A stretch of DNA of 64,000 nucleotides, taken from positions 2,492,501 through 2,556,500 of the forward strand of contig NZ_CP017705.1 in assembly GCF_002706795.1 (NCBI RefSeq), written 5' to 3'. The notes beneath the pieces were generated by a model, which was not told where the DNA came from, did no database searches, and saw only the letters and a program-made list of their open reading frames with translations. A program made the position numbers and the translations under genes. Within the stretch, counting starts at the first letter, position 1; every line of letters begins with the position of its first letter. Origin of the DNA: Brevibacillus laterosporus DSM 25 (GTDB lineage: Bacteria; Bacillota; Bacilli; Brevibacillales; Brevibacillaceae). This document shows positions 9,448-18,023 of the stretch, piece by piece.

Positions 9448-10347
9448 ATGGATATAAAGCTTCTGCAAACGTTCGAAGTAGCGGCATCCTGTGAGAACTT
9501 TCACCAGACGGCAGAAACGCTATATATCGCTCAACCTACCGTGACGCAACATATACGTCAATTAGAAAAAGAGTTGGATGTCGCTTTATTTGAACGAGTA
9601 GGCAAACGGGTGAGGCTAACAGCAGCTGGGAAGCGCTTCTTGTCGCATGCAAAATTGATTTTGTCACAATGGCACGCCGGTGTTGAAGAGATGGTGACAT
9701 GGAAGCAAGGCTACAAGGAGATTTTGCGTATCGCGGTCTCTCCGATCATTGCTCGCACCTCACTCCCTTCGCTTATTCATCGTTATACCAAAGAGCACCC
9801 TGAGGTAGATATTACAATTAAAGTTGCCGACTCCATTGATATTGGTCTCTTGGTCCAAAGTGGACAGGCTCACTTGGGATTATCTCGAATGATTCCTTAC
9901 GAAGGGCAACTGGCTGCTTATCTCATGCAGACGGACCCGATCGTATTTGCTGTGCCTCATTATGGTGGAGATATGGATGCTCCCTTACCTGACTGGGAGC
10001 AGGAGTTAATTACCAAGAGGTTGCTAACGCATAATCATCCGGTTTATTGGGACCCTCTCTTAACATCGCTCAGACAGCGAGGATTTGCTATTCGCACGAT
10101 GGGAGTTACGCATGTGGACGTGACCAAACGTTTTATTGAAGAAGGACTGGGTATTTCCTTCTTACCACGATCTGCCATTTTACGTGAGTTGTTCGAAAAT
10201 CGCTTTATGGAATTACCAACCCCAGGCCTAGAGCTACCAAAAGTGGCTTCCTATGTCATTTTGCCAAATAACAATTTGATAGCATCCGGACAACGATTTG
10301 TTGATATTCTAGCGACATTATATGCTCCATTACCAAAAGTGACCTAA
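9448..10347 (+). CDS. citR: LysR-family regulator, CitR-like
   Basis: LysR-type regulator of 299 aa. The N-terminal winged HTH begins MDIKLLQTFEVAASCENF, with recognition helix IAQPTVTQHIRQLEKEL, and is followed by a periplasmic-binding-like effector domain. Sequence blocks such as LLTHNHPVYWDPLL and TKRFIEEGLGISFLP closely resemble what I recall of Bacillus subtilis CitR, the repressor of the minor citrate synthase citA. The citA orthologue sits about 420 nt downstream, which supports the call. The ATG at 9448 is preferred over GTG 9439 because GAGGTG at 9436 serves as its ribosome site. Unlike in B. subtilis, where the two genes are divergent, both are on the plus strand here. Confidence 0.8.
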   Translation: MDIKLLQTFEVAASCENFHQTAETLYIAQPTVTQHIRQLEKELDVALFERVGKRVRLTAAGKRFLSHAKLILSQWHAGVEEMVTWKQGYKEILRIAVSPIIARTSLPSLIHRYTKEHPEVDITIKVADSIDIGLLVQSGQAHLGLSRMIPYEGQLAAYLMQTDPIVFAVPHYGGDMDAPLPDWEQELITKRLLTHNHPVYWDPLLTSLRQRGFAIRTMGVTHVDVTKRFIEEGLGISFLPRSAILRELFENRFMELPTPGLELPKVASYVILPNNNLIASGQRFVDILATLYAPLPKVT

Positions 10348-10363
10348 GATTAGGAAAGCTGGG

Positions 10364-10483
10364 TTAACGACTAAAAATATCAAGAACCATTAAAAGCCCC
10401 CATAGGGCACCTAGAAAGATCGTGACACCAAAAAAGACGTAGACAATGTAGCGAAGTGGAGCTTGTTTTTCTTTTGCTGGCAT
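10364..10483 (-). CDS. Small single-span membrane protein, 39 aa
   Basis: A 39-aa ORF on the minus strand: basic N-terminus (MPAKEKQAPLRY), then one membrane helix of about 22 residues (IVYVFFGVTIFLGALWGLL) and a short tail. A good ribosome site (AAAGGAAGA) lies about 9 nt upstream of the ATG. It is convergent with citR. I do not recognise the family; composition resembles small respiratory or membrane-stress subunits, but nothing proves that. Confidence 0.55.
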   Translation of the reverse strand: MPAKEKQAPLRYIVYVFFGVTIFLGALWGLLMVLDIFSR

Positions 10484-10732
10484 AATGTAATCTTCCTTTC
10501 TTGTATTAGGAAAGCTAGTTGTTTGTATTAGAAGTAATTCTGATTAGTGTGCCATGAAGATACAAGCTTCATACAGGTATACCGTTTAGTAATAAATTCT
10601 AAAATAACTCCGATTACTAATACAGAATTAAAGATAAAATAGAGCGCACATAACCATTCAAATGAACGTTCCTTAATTATGTTTTGTAATCAATCACTCA
10701 TTTACTATCTATTTCTACTTTTCTGAACATAT

Positions 10733-10741
10733 TGGTATACT
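10733..10741 (+). promoter_or_regulatory. Likely extended -10 promoter of citA
   Basis: TGG-TATACT (T33, G34, then TATACT 10736-10741) is an extended -10 element about 30 nt before the citA start. The -35 region is poor (TTCTAC), which fits an extended -10 promoter or dependence on a regulator. Confidence 0.45.
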
Positions 10742-10768
10742 GTAATGAAAAGAAAGGAGTGGAAGTGA

Positions 10769-11869
10769 ATGGAAAAAATGTTGGCGATTGGGCTTGAAGG
10801 AATTGTTGTTGCAGAAACGGATTTAAGCCTAGTTGATGGACAAAACGGATTATTGGTTTATCGGGGTCATTGGGCTCGCGATCTAGCCATTTCCCATACA
10901 TTTGAAGAAGTCGCTTATTTGTTATGGTTTGGTGCATTGCCTACAGAAGAACAATTATCCGGTTTTCACACAGCATTAGCTCAACAAAGAGCCCTACCTA
11001 AAGAGGTAAAACAGGTCATAGACGCTATTCCCCATGATCGAGACATGATGACAGTATTACGGACGGCTGTCTCTGCTCTGGGGGGTGCTGAGCAAAGCTG
11101 GCCTCCTACTTTAGAGCAATCTATTGCCATCACAGCAAAAATGCCAACTATCATTGCTTATCGGGAAGCTCGAAAAGCTGGCAGGGAACCGCTAGAGCCT
11201 CGGATGGAGCTTAGTCACACGGCAAACTATCTGTATATGTTAAAGGGAACAGAAGCCAGCTACGCACATGTCAGAGCATTAGATGCGTATCTAGTTTTGA
11301 CTCAAGAACATGGGATGAACGCTTCTACTTTTGCTGGACGGGTAGTAACTTCCACTCAATCGGATATTTATTCTGCGCTGACAGCAGCAATCGGTGCTTT
11401 GAAAGGTCCCTTACATGGCGCCGCTCCGTCTGAAGTTACAGAGATGATTAATGCGATTGGCAGTAAAGATAAGGCAGAAGAATGGATTCGGACACGGTTG
11501 GAGAGCGGACAACGTTTAATGGGCTTTGGGCACCGTGTATATAAAACCATTGATCCACGGGCTACAGCACTTCGTGTGGTAGCGGCAGAATTAGCGGCAG
11601 ATGACCCATGGTTTGATTTAGCTACCCATGTGGAACAAGTAGGAACAAAATTATTGGCGGAGTATAAGCCAAAACGCAAACTGCATACCAATGTAGAATT
11701 TTTTGCTGCTGCGGTTATGAGAGCAGTTGGTTTGGACGAATCATTGTTTACCCCCACCTTTGCTGTTAGTCGTACAGTAGGTTGGTGTGCACACATTTTG
11801 GATCAAGCGGGTCGTAATAGAATCATCCGTCCGGAATCAGAATATACAGGAAATATGCCGAAATCTTAA
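10769..11869 (+). CDS. citA: Citrate synthase, CitA type
   Basis: Condenses oxaloacetate and acetyl-CoA to citrate (366 aa). Conserved segments are EHGMNAS (His181), KGPLHGAAP (His216) and GFGHRVYK (His255). The usual catalytic Asp of the NVDF motif is Glu310 here (TNVEFFAAAVM). I recall the same Glu in B. subtilis CitA, so this marks the CitA branch rather than damage. The C-terminus FTPTFAVSRTVGWCAHILDQ also resembles CitA. GGAG precedes the ATG and a bidirectional terminator follows. Probably controlled by the CitR-like protein upstream. A methylcitrate-synthase role cannot be excluded. Confidence 0.85.
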   Translation: MEKMLAIGLEGIVVAETDLSLVDGQNGLLVYRGHWARDLAISHTFEEVAYLLWFGALPTEEQLSGFHTALAQQRALPKEVKQVIDAIPHDRDMMTVLRTAVSALGGAEQSWPPTLEQSIAITAKMPTIIAYREARKAGREPLEPRMELSHTANYLYMLKGTEASYAHVRALDAYLVLTQEHGMNASTFAGRVVTSTQSDIYSALTAAIGALKGPLHGAAPSEVTEMINAIGSKDKAEEWIRTRLESGQRLMGFGHRVYKTIDPRATALRVVAAELAADDPWFDLATHVEQVGTKLLAEYKPKRKLHTNVEFFAAAVMRAVGLDESLFTPTFAVSRTVGWCAHILDQAGRNRIIRPESEYTGNMPKS

Positions 11870-11953
11870 TCGTGAGGAACATAGAAGCGTCTATTCAAAC
11901 TTCCTAGAAAAATGATAAACGTAAAATAATACGAAAAAGTAATTGATTCAACG

Positions 11954-12010
11954 AGAAAAAAGCTTTTCCAACATTGGGTAGAATACCTATTGAGGAGAAA
12001 AGCTTTTTTC
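11954..12010. terminator. Bidirectional terminator between citA and the DUF4129 gene
   Basis: Long inverted repeat with outer arms AAAAAGCTTTTCC and GGAGAAAAGCTTTTT, T run on both strands, between convergent genes. Confidence 0.75.
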
Positions 12011-12015
12011 TTTTT

Positions 12016-13338
12016 TTATTTATGGTCGCTGAGTGAGTAGGATAAAGTCTTGGATAAAGAGCAAAGCTGTCCAACATCTGCTTGCAAAAGCGAGATTTCC
12101 TGCTCGGATAATGTTACGCCTGCGTAGCGGTGAGCCTCATAGGCAGTAGTGATGCGTTTAGCAAGCTCAACCATTTGTTGGTTAGGACATATGCTTTGTA
12201 GGCGGTGCAAATATTCGCTGCTTGTCTCCTCTGGATAGATGAGAAATTCTTCTTTACCCATATGCATGAGAAACTGATAATAAGCGTAGCGAATGCTGTC
12301 TTCTTTTTGCACTTTCCATGTTTGTAACTCCTTTTGACTATCTTCTTTTGTTGATTTTGCAGACTGATTCAATTTGTCGATCTGAGTTGTAGCATGAGAG
12401 AACATATTGGATTGAATATCCTGCTTTTTTTTCTGGTGAGAATGCTTCCAGATTTTCCAGCTCAAGAATACAAGTATCAAGATCACAAAAGCTGAAATGA
12501 GATAAGGCTCAAGGAGTGAAAGTATGTCATCCCTATTATCTAAAGGAGCTTCCCAGTTCTTATCTTCTGGTTTTTGGTCATCTAGGTAGTTGGTTAATGA
12601 GCTATTAGAAGAAGCCATTTCTTGCAGGTTTTGAATGACACGATCTAGCCATAGCAAGATAGGAGTAAGTAAATTTTTAGCTACAGTTCCAATAGGACCT
12701 AACAATAGACCCCAACCAAGGGAAACCAGAGAATAAACAAGGCTTGCTCCTACTACATAAGCTCCTAGTAGTAATGTCTCTAATCCCCAATGTTGTGTAA
12801 CTAATATTGATAATGTACCGCCAGATGTAAGACTCATCCTTTTATATCGTGTAATGAATTCCATATAACAAATCATTAGAAACCAAATCATAGAAACGGT
12901 TAATAACAGGGGAGTATCTCCCAGATGAGGGTCAGCGCTCAGCTTTTGAAAAAGCAAAAAGTAGGCATAGGCCAACATGATAATGGTGAAGCGTTTCATG
13001 AGATCGGGAAGTATTACATCATGATCTGCTATAGCGTGAAGCCGCCAATAGTAAATGCCTGCCCCCAGAAGTGCAAGAAGCATGGAATTAAAATAGAGGA
13101 AAGCTACTATTCCTACGAGGGCTACCATCCCATATAACATGAGTAATCCGACAAACTTTTGATTTATTTTTTCGTAACAGCAGGTACCAATTGCAAATAG
13201 AAGAGAGATGCAGATAAATAAACCTATTCCTTCTTTAAACGTAAAGGGTAGAAAAGCTGTTAAGAAGAAGAAAAGCGTAATGATCTGTGCCTCAAGGGTT
13301 AATAGTAGTGTATTGCGAAACGAAGTCTTACCCATCAT
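12016..13338 (-). CDS. Multi-pass membrane protein with DUF4129-like C-terminus
   Basis: About 440 aa. Some seven hydrophobic helices occupy the first half, with another near residue 280. A soluble tail of about 150 residues contains the DUF4129-type pattern: aromatic-rich SIRYAYYQFLMHMGK, then EETSSEYLHRLQ and ITTAYEAHRYAG. It is the third gene of a moxR-DUF58 operon. In B. subtilis the corresponding third protein (YebA) carries a transglutaminase domain between the membrane part and the DUF4129 part; no Cys-His-Asp transglutaminase core is visible here. The start is uncertain: GTG 13350, ATG 13338 and ATG 13335 are all possible behind AAAGGAG. It overlaps the DUF58 gene end. Exact function unknown. 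Confidence 0.7.
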   Translation of the reverse strand: MMGKTSFRNTLLLTLEAQIITLFFFLTAFLPFTFKEGIGLFICISLLFAIGTCCYEKINQKFVGLLMLYGMVALVGIVAFLYFNSMLLALLGAGIYYWRLHAIADHDVILPDLMKRFTIIMLAYAYFLLFQKLSADPHLGDTPLLLTVSMIWFLMICYMEFITRYKRMSLTSGGTLSILVTQHWGLETLLLGAYVVGASLVYSLVSLGWGLLLGPIGTVAKNLLTPILLWLDRVIQNLQEMASSNSSLTNYLDDQKPEDKNWEAPLDNRDDILSLLEPYLISAFVILILVFLSWKIWKHSHQKKKQDIQSNMFSHATTQIDKLNQSAKSTKEDSQKELQTWKVQKEDSIRYAYYQFLMHMGKEEFLIYPEETSSEYLHRLQSICPNQQMVELAKRITTAYEAHRYAGVTLSEQEISLLQADVGQLCSLSKTLSYSLSDHK

Positions 13339-14584
13339 GGGAGCTGACACACTCCTTTCCCGAAGAAGACGAATCAGCCGGACTAGAAGTTGGTTTTGGT
13401 GTAGTAGCGCGTTTATTCGAGACTGGCTTGCCTTTTAACAAGCGAAAAACTGGGTTTTCATCGGCCATGTCCAACAGGATGATCTCATGACCACGCAATA
13501 TGAGCCGTTTAGTTACAAGTGCCATATCTTCATCAAAACGCGAAGAGATAAGCAGAATGGACAACTTTTGTGTATGTATTTCCAAACGCCGCAATGCTCC
13601 TATTATGGACGTTGGCATGAATTGATGCATTTTGGCTAGTTGCGTCATGACATGTACATAATGAGCTTTGCCACTACCTTCTGCTAGCTGTAAGACATCT
13701 TTTCCACGTTGTCTCACATTCAGATAAAGCGTGTAGGGGATTTTCTCCTGCCGAAATCTTGTGGCAACAGAGGCTACAGCTGAAATCAGCTTTTCATTTT
13801 CCAGATCATGAAAGCGCTGAAGCTTTGCTTCATAGATTGGAAGGATATGACCTACAATCATCCATTTTTGCTGAGAGGTATATTCAAATAATCTGGTTTG
13901 CAAGAAAGATGTTTTAGCGGTTGCTCTCCAATCGATATTTTTGAGGCGATCACCTGGCATGTAGGTACGAGTACCACGTATAAAGGAGGGATCGTCTTGC
14001 AGGCGTTGCCTAGATAAATGTTTACCTAAAGGCTCAAATGCCCCCTGTTGGTACGGAGGAATCGGAATTATCTCGGGATAGACTAACAGAGTATAAGTTG
14101 TTGGTAGCGTTTGATTACAAACCTCTGTAACAAATGGACTGATAAGCTCTACTTTTATTTCGCTGAACCAGATGACACCACGCTTACTAGGAACCAATGT
14201 AATCTCTCTCGTGGCTTGGGCCCTTGGTGGGATGTGCATGAATATTTGAACGTGGTGCTGCTTGTTTTCTTCGTTACAGGAATCAGCCCCTTCTATTTTG
14301 ACAGAGAGAGGTAATGTAAGGACAAGCTTGGTAGCGGGCAACGGTAAATAGGAATGATTTTGAACTAAGACCTTTAAGGTGATAGGTGTATGTGGCATGA
14401 CACGCACCTGATCACTTGTACAAGTAATGTGAATAAGCTTTGGAATTTGTTTTATCCACCATCTATGAACGTATACTAAAAAGAAGAAGAACCCACCTAG
14501 AGCAAAGTAAAACAATTGACCAGATAGGAGTGCGACCAAAAGAAAAATGCCTCCCATCAATCGAAACGAATCCACAGTCACCAT
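13328..14584 (-). CDS. DUF58-domain membrane protein (YeaD-like)
   Basis: 418 aa. Two N-terminal membrane helices (about 8-45) precede a beta-rich region and then the DUF58 core with its signature GDRLKNIDWRATAKTSFLQT, which has a von Willebrand A-like fold. DUF58 proteins are almost always encoded with a MoxR ATPase and are thought to help assemble or activate partner proteins. The ATG directly follows the moxR stop codon, so translation is coupled. Confidence 0.88.
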   Translation of the reverse strand: MVTVDSFRLMGGIFLLVALLSGQLFYFALGGFFFFLVYVHRWWIKQIPKLIHITCTSDQVRVMPHTPITLKVLVQNHSYLPLPATKLVLTLPLSVKIEGADSCNEENKQHHVQIFMHIPPRAQATREITLVPSKRGVIWFSEIKVELISPFVTEVCNQTLPTTYTLLVYPEIIPIPPYQQGAFEPLGKHLSRQRLQDDPSFIRGTRTYMPGDRLKNIDWRATAKTSFLQTRLFEYTSQQKWMIVGHILPIYEAKLQRFHDLENEKLISAVASVATRFRQEKIPYTLYLNVRQRGKDVLQLAEGSGKAHYVHVMTQLAKMHQFMPTSIIGALRRLEIHTQKLSILLISSRFDEDMALVTKRLILRGHEIILLDMADENPVFRLLKGKPVSNKRATTPKPTSSPADSSSSGKECVSSHDG

Positions 14585-15526
14585 TTACCGAACTCCCTCT
14601 TCAACAGGAGCAGGTACTAAGAGCAGCAGTTCGCGTACAACATCGCTTTCCATGAGTAAAAGCTCTGCTTCCATAGTTAAGCGAATTCGATGTGTGAAGA
14701 GAGGAGGAACCACAAGCTTTACGTCGTCAGGGAGTACGTAATTTCGACCTTCTACATAGGCAACTGCCTGGGCAGCGCGCACAAGTGATAGCATCGCCCG
14801 TGGGCTTATTCCGATTTCGATAGAAGGATGCGTGCGACTTGCTTCAGTCAGGTCAATGATGTAAGTCTCCACGGCTTCGCTTACATGTACCTGTCGTACT
14901 TCTTGTTGCATGAATAGAATCTCTTCGATAGTTACGACTGCTGATACCTGATCAAGTGGAGAATCATTACGAAAGCGGCGCATCATTTCCAGAGAGTCTG
15001 ACCGTGTTCCATAACCGAGCGATAAGCGGAAGAGAAACCGATCTAATTGTGCTTCTGGAAGAGGGTAAGTTCCTTCAGATTCAATCGGATTCTGAGTTGC
15101 AATAACAAAAAAGGCTGGGGATAAGGTCAGGCTTGTTCCTTCAATAGACGTTTGACGCTCTTCCATACACTCCAAGAGACCAGATTGTGTACGTGGAGTG
15201 GCACGATTAATTTCGTCTGCTAATAAAACATCTGTAAATACCGGTCCTCGTCTCAGTTCGAAATCACTTGTTTTCGGATTAAAATAATGGAGCCCAACAA
15301 CGTCAGATGGTAATAGATCAGCTGTAAACTGCAATCGTTGAAATGCTCCTCCAATTGTTTGAGCAAGTGTCTTTGCCAACACGGTTTTTCCCATGCCAGG
15401 TAAATCCTCCAATAAAACATGGCCACGTGCCAGTAGCCCAGCTACGAGTAGGCGAACTTCTTTTTCTTTTCCTACTACAACTGTGTTAATTGTCTCCAGA
15501 AGTTTTTGAATCTTATCTTGCTGCAT
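14585..15526 (-). CDS. MoxR-family AAA+ ATPase
   Basis: AAA+ chaperone-like ATPase of 313 aa. Walker A is LPGMGKT (about residues 42-48), Walker B is LLADEINRATP, and sensor 1 is in FFVIATQNP. The C-terminal lid has the usual GISPRAMLSLVRAAQ. The ATG at 15526 is chosen because AAAGGAGG stands 7 nt before it; an upstream ATG at 15565 lacks a site. It is the first gene of the moxR-DUF58-DUF4129 operon, transcribed away from the sensor kinase at 15803. Confidence 0.92.
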   Translation of the reverse strand: MQQDKIQKLLETINTVVVGKEKEVRLLVAGLLARGHVLLEDLPGMGKTVLAKTLAQTIGGAFQRLQFTADLLPSDVVGLHYFNPKTSDFELRRGPVFTDVLLADEINRATPRTQSGLLECMEERQTSIEGTSLTLSPAFFVIATQNPIESEGTYPLPEAQLDRFLFRLSLGYGTRSDSLEMMRRFRNDSPLDQVSAVVTIEEILFMQQEVRQVHVSEAVETYIIDLTEASRTHPSIEIGISPRAMLSLVRAAQAVAYVEGRNYVLPDDVKLVVPPLFTHRIRLTMEAELLLMESDVVRELLLLVPAPVEEGVR

Positions 15527-15802
15527 AGAGTCCTCCTTTTTTAGCACCAGTAATGTATTTTCCATAACGATATAACAAAAGATCGAGCAAAGGCAATTTA
15601 CAAGTAGATAAAATGTTATAAAAATTTAGAAAATAAAGGAAGTGCAACTTGGATTTATTTTCTAGTCTATTAAAAGCGCTGATAAAATAAGCTAGGGCAC
15701 TTGGCTATAGACGATCTGTAAGTCTTCTGTCACAAAAATATGTATTTTTATCCAGTAACAATTGTTATAATTTACCTAAAACTTAAAATAATGGAGTTTT
15801 TC

Positions 15803-17383
15803 ATGATCGTTAATCTTCTGGTTAGAAATGTTGAGTGGCTTATCGTATTGTTTCGTTGGGTTTTACTCATTATGTTGTATGCTACCACTGATACAACAAA
15901 TATTTACTTGTCCATTCCTGTGTATGTGTTACTTGTGATACAAACGTTACTAAGTATAGTAACACTGTACCGAATCGTAATGGTCAGGCAAGTGTTGCTA
16001 ATAGCTGAATTTTTCTTTCTGTTGTATTGGGAAGTAATACAACAAATGTGGGGAATTTCTGATTTGTGGTTTACTTATACGTCCTTAATACTATTGGGTT
16101 TGCGTTTACCTTTGCGTTATATGCTAGGAATCCTTGTATTGGGATTTGGAAGTGCAATTCTCTTTGTTATCTGTGGAGGACTGACCAGTGCGGATAATTC
16201 TACTCTACGTGCAGAGGGGCTTTTAGGTACGCATTTCGTTACTACAACCATTTTGTGTGGATTAATCCACATTCTTCATAAAAAATGCAAAGTTTACTTT
16301 CAGCACTGGCTATCCTTTATGTCATATATTAAGCTGTTACGTAAAAATAAAGAGTCCAGTGACTTATGCCGTGTAGGCGAACGGTTTTTGAAACGACTTT
16401 TTCCTAAGAAAAGATCGTATGTTTTTTGGTTTAATCATACGAGAGTACAGAAGGATTGGCAAAGAGAGTTTTACCAGCTTGCCCTATTAGAAAGTAATTG
16501 GCAAGAACTAAAGCAGCATGGAACGATAACGGTGAGTAACTTCACTGGTCAACCAGAGGATGTACTGTATTTTCCATTAGGTCAAAAAGGTAAACACCAA
16601 GGAGCTATTCTACTTATTGGACAAAGGGCAGAGGCTTTGTCTATCGTTGAATTGCTTTTTTTACATAGCTTTGCGATCGTGACATCTAGCCATTTGCGCC
16701 AAATTAAGGATACCGAGGAATTGGTATTCCGTACGGATGCAGAGACCCGCAAGCAAATGGCGGAGGATATGCATGATAGCTTAGCACAACAATTATTTTT
16801 TCTATCGGCCCAGCTATATTATGTAAAACAAATGCTTTATCCTGTCATGAATGAGGAGATGTCGGCCACTATTGATCAAATGGAAGAACAGATGAAAGAA
16901 TGTCATCTCAAAGTACGTGGGTATATCCAGCATTTACGATTTAATCGGGAAGCAGAACCTCTTTTTGATGCGATACGTGACATGGGAGAACGTATTTTAA
17001 AAGGTACAGGGGTACAGCTTCATTATGTGACGAAAGGAATAGTGCTGGAAGAGAGCTTGGCGGTAGAGGAAGCGATTTATCGTGTGGTAGAAGAAGCATT
17101 ATACAACATGCTAAAACACGCTAAAGCAGATCAAGTCGAAGTTTATTTAGAAGCTACCTCTGTACAATGGACATTACAGATAAAGGATAATGGAATTGGA
17201 TTTACTACAGACAGCGTACATGCTTCTAACCGTTCATTTGGAATCTCAAATATGCGAGAACGAATGAAGCGTGTAGGTGGTACGATTACAATTCGTTCCG
17301 TGGAACAACAGGGTACAGAAATCACGGCGTTTATCCCTAGAGGAGGAGTTAGTGGTGGAGAAAATAAAGGTTCTTCTCGCTGA
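15803..17383 (+). CDS. Membrane sensor histidine kinase (HisKA_3, NarL/ComP-like)
   Basis: 526 aa. The N-terminal 180 residues hold five or six hydrophobic helices. A cytoplasmic linker of about 120 residues follows, with GAF-like character. The HisKA_3 domain has phospho-acceptor His324 (AEDMHDSLAQQ) and the ATPase domain has YNMLKHAKADQ and IKDNGIGF. The many-helix input resembles ComP-type kinases that sense membrane or peptide signals. ATG 15803 has GGAG 8 nt upstream; ATG 15740 and 15791 are alternatives. The 3' end overlaps the regulator start by 29 nt. Confidence 0.88.
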   Translation: MIVNLLVRNVEWLIVLFRWVLLIMLYATTDTTNIYLSIPVYVLLVIQTLLSIVTLYRIVMVRQVLLIAEFFFLLYWEVIQQMWGISDLWFTYTSLILLGLRLPLRYMLGILVLGFGSAILFVICGGLTSADNSTLRAEGLLGTHFVTTTILCGLIHILHKKCKVYFQHWLSFMSYIKLLRKNKESSDLCRVGERFLKRLFPKKRSYVFWFNHTRVQKDWQREFYQLALLESNWQELKQHGTITVSNFTGQPEDVLYFPLGQKGKHQGAILLIGQRAEALSIVELLFLHSFAIVTSSHLRQIKDTEELVFRTDAETRKQMAEDMHDSLAQQLFFLSAQLYYVKQMLYPVMNEEMSATIDQMEEQMKECHLKVRGYIQHLRFNREAEPLFDAIRDMGERILKGTGVQLHYVTKGIVLEESLAVEEAIYRVVEEALYNMLKHAKADQVEVYLEATSVQWTLQIKDNGIGFTTDSVHASNRSFGISNMRERMKRVGGTITIRSVEQQGTEITAFIPRGGVSGGENKGSSR

Positions 17384-17978
17384 CGATCATAGGATTGTTC
17401 GCGAAGGAGTCAAGATGATTCTACAGATGGCAGGTAAATTCGAAATAATAGGGGAAGCAGCTAATGGGGATGAATTGTATAGTAAAGCATTGGATTGCCA
17501 ACCGGACTTGATTATCTCTGATCTTAAAATGCCTGGGCAAAACGTGCTTAAAAGTGGGAAGCTTCTAAAAGAGCAGCTCCCAGCTATTAAGATTTTAATC
17601 CTGACAGCCTTTGATGATAGTGAGGATATCTTTCAAGCTCTCGATGGTGGAATTGATGGATATATAATGAAAGATACGATGCCTGAGCAAATTTTGCATA
17701 CCATCGACATGATTTTGATGGGGTACTCCTGCTTTCAGCCTAAATTAGAACGGAAGAAGTCTACACAAACATCACAGCTTCAATTAACAGAACGGGAAAG
17801 AGAGATATTTGAGCTTATTGTTGATAATTTGAGTAATCATGAGATCGCTGAGAAGCTATACATAACCGAGGCGACTGTAAAAACTCACGTAAGCAGTATC
17901 CTACGTAAAATGGGACAACCAAATCGGTCTCAGGCGGTATTATACGCACTGAAACAGGGACTGGTTAAAGTGAAGTAA
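17355..17978 (+). CDS. LuxR/NarL-family response regulator
   Basis: 207 aa. The receiver domain has the acidic pair in LLADDHRIVREG, phospho-acceptor Asp56 (IISDLKMPG) and Lys in YIMKDTMP. The LuxR-type HTH begins LTEREREIFELIVD and carries YITEATVKTHVSSIL. GTG 17355 is selected because AGGAGG at 17341 lies 8 nt before; GTG 17352 is equally in frame. It pairs with the kinase upstream and precedes a degenerate HD-GYP membrane protein by 45 nt, probably in one operon. Confidence 0.92.
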   Translation: MEKIKVLLADDHRIVREGVKMILQMAGKFEIIGEAANGDELYSKALDCQPDLIISDLKMPGQNVLKSGKLLKEQLPAIKILILTAFDDSEDIFQALDGGIDGYIMKDTMPEQILHTIDMILMGYSCFQPKLERKKSTQTSQLQLTEREREIFELIVDNLSNHEIAEKLYITEATVKTHVSSILRKMGQPNRSQAVLYALKQGLVKVK

Positions 17979-18023
17979 AGGTTTGGTTGGATAAAGGTAG
18001 GAATAGGAGAGGAGTTTCACAAA

